From: a virus
Length of the DNA: 23,955 bases
Direction: 5' to 3' (one strand)
Virus record (IMG/VR): IMGVR_UViG_3300022200_006438
Location: 1-23,955 of that record
Position 1 is the stretch's first letter; every line of letters begins with the position of its first letter. A program made the translations under genes and the position numbers. Below, in pieces: positions 1-6,200 of the stretch. The notes beneath the pieces are model-generated. The model was not told the DNA's origin and did no database searches. It saw only the letters and a program-made list of their open reading frames with translations.

Positions 1-1
1 A

Positions 2-118
2 TTCCGCGTTGTTCGTCCTCTTGAAGGCGCAGAACTTGGGGTATACATGGAGCTTCGTGGTGAAGCTATGGGGCTTTTGAGTACTGAGCCGGATGTATCG
101 TCGTACGAAAAGCGATAG
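2..118 (+). CDS. C-terminal fragment of an unidentified protein (5' end outside window)
   Basis: The frame is open from the left edge and ends at TAG (116-118), leaving 38 visible codons that end in SSYEKR. The visible part has no recognisable motif, so no function is given. It runs in the same direction as the small genes that follow, and a 59-base gap separates it from the next start at 178. It is probably the last part of a longer early or metabolic gene of the same operon. The reading depends only on the open frame and the matching orientation. Confidence 0.55.
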   Translation, partial: FRVVRPLEGAELGVYMELRGEAMGLLSTEPDVSSYEKR

Positions 119-131
119 TTTCAGTGGGACC

Positions 132-165
132 AGTTTCCGGTCTGGCTAAAAACCGGATTTAAACT
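132..165 (+). other. Bulged hairpin in the leader of the 85-aa gene
   Basis: AGTTTCCGGT (132-141) pairs with ACCGG (152-156) and AAACT (161-165) if ATTT (157-160) bulges out. The structure ends just before the AAGGGGG ribosome binding site of the gene at 178. There is no T-run after it, so it is not an intrinsic terminator. It could be an mRNA-processing or translation-control element, or chance. Confidence 0.25.
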
Positions 166-177
166 CAAGGGGGACCT

Positions 178-435
178 ATGCCGCATATACCTAGTCTTAT
201 TATTACGTTCGACGAAACAAAGAAACCAGAGACGCCTAAAGCGGATCTAACTCCTACGCAGGCAAAGAGCGAGATTAAGTCTTTGATAAACGATATCCAC
301 GTTCTGACTAGAGATCACGCAGCTACGATCAAAAAGTTAGAAGACGAGGCTAAAAAAGCCGAAAAAGACTTTGATAAGCAGTACAAAAAGCTATCGAAGC
401 GCTTAGAGTCATTACAAAAGGCGGCTAACGAATGA
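178..435 (+). CDS. Small coiled-coil protein, function unknown
   Basis: This 85-aa protein starts at an ATG with an AAGGGGG Shine-Dalgarno sequence about 5 bases upstream. After a short beta-like start (MPHIPSLIITFDE), the rest is highly charged and helical. From about residue 28 to the end it is rich in Lys, Glu and Asp with spaced Leu and Ile (KKLSKRLESLQK), which suggests a coiled coil. There is no membrane segment, signal or cysteine. Its stop overlaps the next start in an ATGA arrangement, so the two are probably translationally coupled. I do not recognise a family. Confidence 0.7.
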   Translation: MPHIPSLIITFDETKKPETPKADLTPTQAKSEIKSLINDIHVLTRDHAATIKKLEDEAKKAEKDFDKQYKKLSKRLESLQKAANE

Positions 436-620
436 ACTCTCCTAGTTTATCTGGACTTCGTATATCTTTACTAAACAGAGTCCGCACAGCAGACAGATTA
501 ATAGCCGCCTCTACCAAACGAAAGAACCATAGAGCCGAGCTAGATAAACTGACTGCTTTACAAGCCATCGAGCTACTTGACACCTACGTAGAGAAAGCCA
601 ATGAAAAACAAAAAGATTGA
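432..620 (+). CDS. Small basic helical protein, function unknown
   Basis: This 62-aa basic protein overlaps the preceding gene by 4 bases (ATGA) and the following gene by 20 bases. It is predicted mostly helical, with a Lys/Arg-rich middle (STKRKNHR) and a Leu/Ala-rich second half. It has no signal peptide, membrane span or metal site. The coupled position suggests it is made with the 85-aa coiled-coil protein and may act with it, which is inference. No family is recognised. Confidence 0.65.
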   Translation: MNSPSLSGLRISLLNRVRTADRLIAASTKRKNHRAELDKLTALQAIELLDTYVEKANEKQKD

Positions 621-750
621 AGCCATTCGTTGGGTATGGGACTTAGCCCTTACTCCTTTTTATTTTATTTGTATAGCTGCCGCTAGTTTATTTGTTTTAG
701 CTTCAGGCGGAGTTTTTGAGTTCAAAGAGTTTTGGAAGCGCAACATATGA
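601..750 (+). CDS. Small single-pass membrane protein
   Basis: This 49-aa ORF starts at ATG 601, inside the end of the previous gene, and stops at TGA 748-750. A basic N-terminus (MKNKK) is followed by an amphipathic stretch and a hydrophobic segment of about 20 residues (LTPFYFICIAAASLFVLASG, roughly residues 17-36). It ends in a charged tail. This fits a one-span inner-membrane protein with a short cytoplasmic N-terminus. The ribosome binding site is weak (GAGAAAG), so translation probably depends on coupling to the upstream gene. Its role is unknown. Confidence 0.6.
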   Translation: MKNKKIEAIRWVWDLALTPFYFICIAAASLFVLASGGVFEFKEFWKRNI

Positions 751-784
751 ACATATTCATATTAGCCCAAAGGAGCGGAGAACT

Positions 785-1327
785 ATGCGCACACCTCTGA
801 TCGGAATCGCTGGTAAGGCCAGATCCGGAAAGGACACAGTAGGTAACTTTATCGTATCCGCAGTAGGCGGATATTGTTTTGGTTTCGCCGACCCAATCCG
901 TAGCATGATGCGTCAGATTGGGATCGACATGTCAGATCCGTACTGGACTGACCACAAAGAGGAAGTAATTCCGGCATTGGGCGTCAGCCCAAGGTATTTG
1001 ATGCAGACTCTCGGTACCGAGTGGGGGCGAGAACTGGTCAATCCAGACTTGTGGGTTACGATCGCCAAACAGCGCGTGTTGTCTTCAGGCTCTAGCTTAG
1101 CTATAGCCACGGACGTGCGGTTCGAAAACGAAGCCGCTTGGATTCGCGACATGGGCGGTACGATTATCCACATCCGTAGGAAATTAGATAAAAACGATCA
1201 GCACGCCAGCGAAGCTGGCGTAGCCGTCCAGCCAAGCGACATTACCATCGATAACGATCGTGATTTAGAAGACCTTCAGCACGCCACGCACGAAGCACTG
1301 GTTTACTGTGGCCTCCTCAAAACCTGA
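785..1327 (+). CDS. Deoxynucleoside monophosphate kinase
   Basis: This is a 180-aa P-loop kinase that would phosphorylate dNMPs to dNDPs to feed phage DNA synthesis. The Walker A motif GKARSGKDT lies at residues 10-18. QTLGTEWGR at 74-82 and DVRFENEA at 110-117 match the pattern of T4 gp1-like phage dNMP kinases, whose length is similar or somewhat greater. The start is the ATG at 785 because AAGGAGCGGAG lies just upstream. The frame is also open back to a TTG at 716, but that has no ribosome binding site. The gene overlaps the next one by 20 bases. The kinase assignment is firm; the exact substrate range is not visible. Confidence 0.9.
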   Translation: MRTPLIGIAGKARSGKDTVGNFIVSAVGGYCFGFADPIRSMMRQIGIDMSDPYWTDHKEEVIPALGVSPRYLMQTLGTEWGRELVNPDLWVTIAKQRVLSSGSSLAIATDVRFENEAAWIRDMGGTIIHIRRKLDKNDQHASEAGVAVQPSDITIDNDRDLEDLQHATHEALVYCGLLKT

Positions 1328-1727
1328 AACAACGTTCATTCGGGGGGTGCATAAGTACCTACCTCACACGTATTTCGAAAAAACAAACAACCCATACCGC
1401 GGCGGTACGGCCGATGTCTGGTATTCGGGCGATCTAGGAGACTTATGGGTAGAGTATAAATATGTGCCAAAAATAGTGCGCAGCGACTCGATCCGGTTAG
1501 GGTTATCAGAATTACAAAAACTATGGCTAAACAGCCGCTATGACGAGGGCAGGTCAATCGCGGTGATCCTAGGCTGCCCAAAAGGAGGGGTTATCTTTGA
1601 AAATAAAGACTGGATGAACGCGTTTACACAGACGCAGCTTATGGACCGAGTTATCACTCGGAAAGAAGTGGCCGCATGGATTTTCTCAAAAGTAGGGACA
1701 AAGATATGTCCGTCACACTTGCCATAG
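1308..1727 (+). CDS. PD-(D/E)XK-type phage nuclease
   Basis: This 139-aa protein starts at GTG 1308 and overlaps the kinase gene by 20 bases. The segment GGTADVWYSG...DLWVEYKYV (residues 32-53) carries Asp36 and Glu49-Tyr-Lys51, spaced as in the D...ExK active site of PD-(D/E)XK nucleases. A helix with Gln70 (LSELQKLWL) follows, as in VRR-NUC and Holliday-junction-resolvase-like members. Its small size fits a phage-encoded junction or flap endonuclease acting in replication or recombination. The fold is fairly clear from the motif; the DNA structure it cuts is inference. Neighbouring the dNMP kinase supports a role in DNA metabolism. Confidence 0.75.
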   Translation: MASSKPETTFIRGVHKYLPHTYFEKTNNPYRGGTADVWYSGDLGDLWVEYKYVPKIVRSDSIRLGLSELQKLWLNSRYDEGRSIAVILGCPKGGVIFENKDWMNAFTQTQLMDRVITRKEVAAWIFSKVGTKICPSHLP

Positions 1728-1897
1728 TAAATGTATCCAGAGCCGTTACAGCAGGGTACAAAGTTTTGGCTACAGCCATACTTGCCTATTATTTAATCAA
1801 AGACACTAAAGAACGACGAAGAATCGAAAAGCTGCAAAAAAAAAAAATCCCCCTCAAAAGAGGGGGTAAAGATCTAACCTTCTGGAGAAGAGGTTGA
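1706..1897 (+). CDS. Small membrane protein with basic tail
   Basis: This 63-aa protein starts at ATG 1706 with AGGGAC six bases upstream. An in-frame ATG at 1676 would add 10 residues. Residues about 7-30 form a hydrophobic segment ending in AILAYYLIK, followed by a very basic tail (KERRRIEKLQKKK). A run of 12 A (1836-1847) encodes part of the tail, and the coding region then reads through the opposite strand's terminator hairpin. The 3' end overlaps the oppositely oriented repressor gene (1874-1897). Because homopolymers invite indels, the true C-terminus may differ. Function unknown. Confidence 0.55.
   Translation: MSVTLAIVNVSRAVTAGYKVLATAILAYYLIKDTKERRRIEKLQKKKIPLKRGGKDLTFWRRG
1836..1867 (-). 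terminator. Intrinsic terminator of the Cro-like repressor gene
   Basis: On the - strand, CCCCCTC (1866-1860) pairs perfectly with GAGGGGG (1855-1849) around a 4-base TTTT loop. A run of 12 T (1847-1836) follows within one base. This is a textbook rho-independent terminator just downstream of the repressor stop at 1874. It lies inside the coding end of the + strand gene 1706-1897. Confidence 0.9.
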
Positions 1898-2110
1898 AGA
1901 CAGCGACGGAGGAGTGCTGTCAGGAGGATTGTCTAACGGGTCGGGCAAAAGGTCAATCATATGGTTACGGTGCAGAGCGCCAGCCACACGATCCTGGATT
2001 CTTTGAGTCAGAGGATTTGGCCAAGAATACACTGCCTGATGCGTGACCCCGATGAGGTCTGCTAACCTAGCTACTCCCCCGACTCTCTTGATCAGCAGTT
2101 CTTTGTTCAT
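1874..2110 (-). CDS. Cro/YdaS-like helix-turn-helix repressor
   Basis: This is a 78-aa DNA-binding protein starting at ATG 2110. Residues 10-31 (GGVARLADLIGVTHQAVYSW) match the helix-turn-helix of the P22-Cro/YdaS family, which typically has GG-V-LA--LGV--QAVS-W. The C-terminal 25 residues are Pro/Ser-rich and probably disordered. A TATAAT box ends eight bases before the ATG and there is no Shine-Dalgarno sequence, so the mRNA is probably leaderless, as for lambda cI from PRM. The gene runs against its neighbours and faces a divergent promoter, with repeated GCGCAACA elements between. It should regulate that promoter and its own. Whether the phage is temperate cannot be decided here. Confidence 0.85.
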   Translation of the reverse strand: MNKELLIKRVGGVARLADLIGVTHQAVYSWPNPLTQRIQDRVAGALHRNHMIDLLPDPLDNPPDSTPPSLSSTSSPEG

Positions 2111-2117
2111 AGAGCGG

Positions 2118-2146
2118 ATTATAAAGGCGCAACATTTTTTGCGCAA
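2118..2146 (-). promoter_or_regulatory. Leaderless promoter of the repressor gene
   Basis: The -10 box TATAAT (2123-2118) is preceded by 17 bases and a partial -35 TTGCGC (2146-2141). The start point expected 7 bases after the -10 box falls at or next to the A of the repressor ATG (2110). The -35 element lies inside one GCGCAACA repeat and the spacer contains the other, so bound repressor would block it. Confidence 0.7.
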
Positions 2147-2148
2147 CA
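2127..2148. promoter_or_regulatory. Tandem operator-like repeats (GCGCAACA x2)
   Basis: GCGCAACA occurs at 2127-2134 and 2141-2148, separated by TTTTTT, giving a 14-base period. The second copy sits within the 8-base palindrome TTGCGCAA. A related TTTTTGCAAG lies at 2161-2170 inside the spacer of the divergent promoter. The position between the repressor gene and the opposing promoter makes these probable binding sites for the Cro-like protein, though binding is inferred. Confidence 0.65.
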
Positions 2149-2152
2149 GGGG

Positions 2153-2181
2153 TTGACTACTTTTTGCAAGTTTACTATAGT
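2153..2181 (+). promoter_or_regulatory. Strong sigma70-type rightward promoter
   Basis: TTGACT (2153-2158) and TATAGT (2176-2181) are separated by exactly 17 bases, each matching consensus at five of six positions. It points toward the genes from 2251 on and is divergent from the repressor promoter, with the -35 boxes only a few bases apart. Confidence 0.8.
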
Positions 2182-2250
2182 TGGGCTACTCCATTTTACA
2201 TGGAAGTCCACTAGGGAAAAGCACACACTATCTAACGAAGGAACGTTTAA

Positions 2251-2448
2251 ATGACTGAAAAATCGAATAGTGGGGCTCCGTCCGAGCCTCAAATGGTACT
2301 CGCCGTTGTCTCGTTAAAGGCATACCTAGAGGCTATTTCTGGAATGCGTAAATACCTCGATACTGTCGAGGACAACCTTAAAACTCAGCTTTCAGAAACT
2401 GAGAAAAAACTTTCGGAGCACCATGTAGGTGACTCCTCCGTTAATTAG
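2251..2448 (+). CDS. Small helical protein, first gene after the rightward promoter
   Basis: This 65-aa protein has AAGGAA seven bases before the ATG. It is the first gene after the promoter at 2153-2181, with a leader of about 60 bases. The N-terminus is polar, then a Leu/Val-rich helix (about 15-30) leads into a charged coiled-coil-like stretch (LKTQLSETEKKLSEH, about 43-58). There is no signal, membrane span or cysteine. Its position makes it an immediate-early product under repressor control. I do not recognise the family. Confidence 0.65.
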   Translation: MTEKSNSGAPSEPQMVLAVVSLKAYLEAISGMRKYLDTVEDNLKTQLSETEKKLSEHHVGDSSVN

Positions 2449-2458
2449 GAGAAGACAA

Positions 2459-2830
2459 ATGGCTAAGAAAGAGAAGCCGGTTGTAGAAAGCGAGCTTAGC
2501 GTAAGCCAACTTGCTAAGCAGAGAGGACTAAATCCTACGCTTGTCCATAACAGGATGCACCGTGGTTGGAGCTTGGAAAAAGCTCTGGACACCCCAGTAC
2601 GTCCGCGCAAAACTGCTAAGAAAAAGGCCAAAGTATCGAAACCCAAAGCTGACCCGGCGCAGCCGCAGGTAGCTGAAACAGCTATGCCCGAGGCGGCAGA
2701 ACTACCGCAGGTTGACTGTACAATGCCGGCCCCGGCTCCAAAGAAAGAGGAGAGCTATGGCGTTGTTCTGTTTACTATGATGGCAGTGGTTATTCTTATG
2801 CTAGCATTGCTATTTTTCGGGCCGGTATGA
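2459..2830 (+). CDS. Membrane-anchored helix-turn-helix protein
   Basis: This 123-aa protein starts at ATG 2459 behind an AGGAGA Shine-Dalgarno sequence. Residues 13-47 (LSVSQLAKQRGLNPTLVHNR...GWSLEKALDTPV) form a homeodomain-like helix-turn-helix seen in many phage proteins. Residues 48-70 are a Lys/Ala/Pro-rich basic linker and 71-98 an acidic, Pro-rich linker. Residues 101-121 are a clear transmembrane helix ending two residues before the C-terminus, a tail-anchor arrangement. This would tether a DNA-binding head to the inner membrane. The domains are visible; the role (phage DNA at the membrane, host sensing or takeover) is speculative. The gene overlaps the next one by 4 bases. Confidence 0.7.
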   Translation: MAKKEKPVVESELSVSQLAKQRGLNPTLVHNRMHRGWSLEKALDTPVRPRKTAKKKAKVSKPKADPAQPQVAETAMPEAAELPQVDCTMPAPAPKKEESYGVVLFTMMAVVILMLALLFFGPV

Positions 2831-3039
2831 ACCCATTTGAGACCCTAGATTTAGCGCCGCTCCGCAAGGAGCTGGCGCTAGTTTGTAAAAAGATGATTAT
2901 AATCGCGAAAAAGCCCGGGGCTGCTAAAGGGTATCACTTCTACGAAGACAGCTCTGCGGAATACGAGGCGCTAGCTAAAAAACGAGACGCCCTAACAAGA
3001 GAAATCGTCAAATTATGGAATAAGAAACGATTCTCTTAG
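2827..3039 (+). CDS. Small basic helical protein, function unknown
   Basis: This 70-aa protein starts in an ATGA overlap with the helix-turn-helix/membrane gene. It is Lys-rich and helical, with an N-terminal amphipathic helix (LAPLRKELALVCKKM) and a C-terminal one (YEALAKKRDALTREIVKLWNKK). The layout suggests a small helical hairpin that may bind nucleic acid or a partner. One cysteine (Cys20) is isolated. Coupling to the upstream gene suggests joint function, which is inference. No family is recognised. Confidence 0.6.
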   Translation: MNPFETLDLAPLRKELALVCKKMIIIAKKPGAAKGYHFYEDSSAEYEALAKKRDALTREIVKLWNKKRFS

Positions 3040-3055
3040 GCACCAAAGGAACAAC

Positions 3056-3277
3056 ATGGCCGATGATGCAGATGACGCCCAAACGCAGATCGACCTACAT
3101 ATCGCAGCAGCAATAAAGCTACGCAAGCAATATGCTGGCGTGTCTAACGAATTCTGTGAAGAATGTGAGGAGCCTATTCCCGAAACACGACGTAAACTTC
3201 TTCCCGGAATAACTCTGTGCGTAGAGTGCGCAGAATTATCCGAGAAGCTTTCTAGACTTAATCAACTACAAATCTAG
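3056..3277 (+). CDS. TraR/DksA-type C4 zinc-finger protein
   Basis: This 73-aa protein has AAAGGAA shortly before the ATG. Cys34-E-E-Cys37 and Cys55-V-E-Cys58 with 17 residues between form the C4 zinc finger of the TraR/DksA family. The length matches phage and plasmid TraR-like members (about 70-75 aa), which lack the long DksA coiled coil. TraR binds the RNA polymerase secondary channel and mimics DksA plus ppGpp. Here the N-terminal helix starts with an acidic MADDADDA segment, as expected for residues reaching into the channel. A role in reprogramming host transcription is plausible but not shown. The last 20 bases overlap the end of the convergent giant gene. Confidence 0.8.
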   Translation: MADDADDAQTQIDLHIAAAIKLRKQYAGVSNEFCEECEEPIPETRRKLLPGITLCVECAELSEKLSRLNQLQI

Positions 3278-6200
3278 CGCCCGGAACGGTGCGGGCTACT
3301 ACGTCACCGAAATCGGTCCGTGGATCGCCAGTAAGCCAATTTGCAATATCAACGGCGTGTTCAGCGGTCGGGCCAGCAAAGCTGAACCCAGGAACACCGC
3401 CCCGGCCTGCATCGCCAATAGCCTCTGCGCCAAATTCAAACTTACCGAGAATCCCAGAACGGGCTACTGCGTGCCCGAAGTGGTCGTAGAAATCCCAGTT
3501 CTGCGGCACTGACCCGGTAAGCACCCATTTCGCCATATCTGCCGCGAACATAACGGGTACGTATGCAGCTAACATGAGCATGGGCTGGTCATTCCCCTGC
3601 TTAGCCTCCGCCAGCGCTCTGGCTAGAATCACTCTCTGGAACGAGTACGCAAACTGCTTTAGGTGGGAGATCAACATGAATCTAGGGTCTGACATCCACG
3701 TAGCACGCTGCGAGGCGCTCGGACGAATAACCGCGCCATCTACGAACTTGAACATCGCTTGAGACACTCGTTTGAACGATTCTGGTCCTAGAGTATCTGC
3801 GTCTACGATCAACCTGCCATCATTCGACACCTGAATGTCTTCCGGGCGAAGCCCGAGTTCATTCATGCGGCGTTCGTCATCCTTGTACTGAATAACATAG
3901 CGCTCCCCGGCTACAGTAGCCGCGATACGCATGGAGTTGTTCCACCCCTGCATACCGTTGAGGCGGAAGAACGCTCTGTTGATATTACGAGTAGCACGAG
4001 TCATATACATGCTGCCGTATGTCTGCCCCATGGCCTCCATCATGCTGTCTTCGTTAATAATCCCCAGCATTCTGGTCATTTCGCGGTCGTAGTCGAAGCT
4101 CTTATCCTTCGTAATCGTGCGACGGAGGTCTTTGAGGGCACGCTTATATCCTTCGCCAGCCTCTTTAATGTTCCCCGTACGGACAGCGATTCCGAGCGGG
4201 TCTACCATTTGAGAGAAAATAGCTAACGGTAGCAACACCATGTTCTGAAGAGTCATGACCGAGGCCTGAATCTCTTTCATGCGTACCGACATATCGTTGC
4301 CGAGAGACCCTTCTAGTGCACGGATGTTGGTGGCGGCTTCTGCTAGGGTCACTTGGTCAACCCCGGTATCCGCCGCTTTCGACAATAAGTTAGTGATTAC
4401 TTCGCCGTTATTCCCGAAAGTACGGGCATATTCCCCTCGATGCACTGCCTGCTTAATGTATCCGCCGACGGCATCATTAAGATCCTTGGACTGAAATTCA
4501 GCGAACTCAGCGGCGTTGCTCTCGTTAATGAATTTGAGAGAGCGGTCCTGCACATTAGCGTGGAACGGAGTGAACCCCAGGTGATGCTCGGTTTCGGCCA
4601 GTTCGAGTCGACCGTCCCCACTGAGAATAGCGTCAGTAATGGCACTAGCCTGCTCTGGTGGGACGTATTTGTTCAGCAGAGCTTCCCATTCCCCTCGTCT
4701 GGCGGAAATTGTAGATTTATCCCAGACACGCGGGTAGTAGTTCTCTACTTTAGGTATTCTCACCCATTGATCTTGCTCGGCATCAAACCGCATGACCCCA
4801 GCTTCGTCCATGTAGGTGTATAGGTCGGAGAACAGCTCTGCTAGGTCCTTTTCAAGCTGAGTTTCTGGCTTCTTCATCGATTGAAGATTCGTAACAGCGT
4901 TTTTGCGCTGCTGCTCAGTCGTGCCTTCGAGAATATCCTGCAAGCGGTTGCCGAAAACGCCTTCCTGCTGGAAGCGTGCCTGCAGGAACTCCAGCCCGCC
5001 TTCTTCACGACCCACGCCACGCTCGAACATGTCTGCTACTTCTACCAGCTCAGGGACACCAGTATCTCTTAGGCGGTCGGTAGGAGAGCGGAACACTTTG
5101 CTCATACCGCGGGCAAACGGAGCCGCTACTCTATCCAGTTTATCCGACAGGGTTTCTACGCCCTTCTCACGGAGTACCTGAGTCACGGTGTTGGGGTCGG
5201 TCAATTCGCCTTTATGTAGGGCTACAAGAACCTGTTCGATTTTCTCGTCCTTAGAGAGTACTCCGAACAGATCTCTGAAAAATGCAGCAACCTTCTGGAA
5301 GAAACTCTCGGCTTTTGGAGTCAGCGACAGCTGACCGGCAGCCCAGAATTGATACATATACGCTAAGCGTTCTTCCTGACTATCCTTAATCTGCTGGAGG
5401 GCAGCTGGGTGTCCTTTCAATAAGGTACGCAGCTGATTCATCACGAACGGGGAGCTAGCTACGGCCAGCATCTGTGCTTTCAGATTGCGCGCCGCTTTTT
5501 CCATTCCGAGGGTGAGGAAGAAATCATGCAGTGACTCGTGCCAAGCTACGGACGTAGGATCAGCTGCTGTTATTGCGATGCGGATGAAGCGTTCCTTAGT
5601 TTTAGGATTCATCTCATATTCGCCAGCCGCTTTCAGATCAGCGAATTTTTCAAACGCGACAACCACATCTGGACCGCGAGTACGGAGAATCTCGTCAATC
5701 GCCGCTTGCTGCTGCTCTTTCGTAGCAGCCTTAGCCGCAGGTTCCTGCAGCGACGCTCTCTGAATCACCCAATCTCTGAGCGCTTCGCGCTCAGCCGCTG
5801 TCATATCAGGGTTTTGTTCTAAGAACTTGTTGATGAACGCCTCAGCCGATGGGGCGGCTTTGGGAAGTCCGGTTTCCTCAGTCGCCGCCAAAGCAGCAAC
5901 TTGGCGAGCGAAGTCTTCCATGCTGCTGGATAACCTTGACTTCTCTTCTGCGGCCAACGCAGTTGGAGCCGCCCTCTCGCCCGGGGCAAGCTTAGGTTCC
6001 GGCAACGGGGCTTTCTGTTCTGCCTGCATAGCGGGGGCGGTACGACCCACGCGCTCAGCGCCTTGAAGCGCCATGCCAGTATCTTCTTCTGCGAAACGAG
6101 GCCCGAGTTTAGGAGCAGTATCCCCAGGCTCGGTGGTTTCTAGCTGACTGGGATCGAAATCTTCTCTGGGGTTAATCCGTCCCAAGGCCGCGGAATAAGC

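Noticed and set aside
3278-3300. GC-rich inverted repeat (GCCCG/CGGGC) at the convergent gene ends, considered as a bidirectional terminator
   Set aside because: The stem is only 5 base pairs and has no T-run on either strand.
4440-4823. 127-codon + strand frame opposite the giant protein
   Set aside because: No ribosome binding site and no recognisable domain. The giant - strand frame runs uninterrupted through it.
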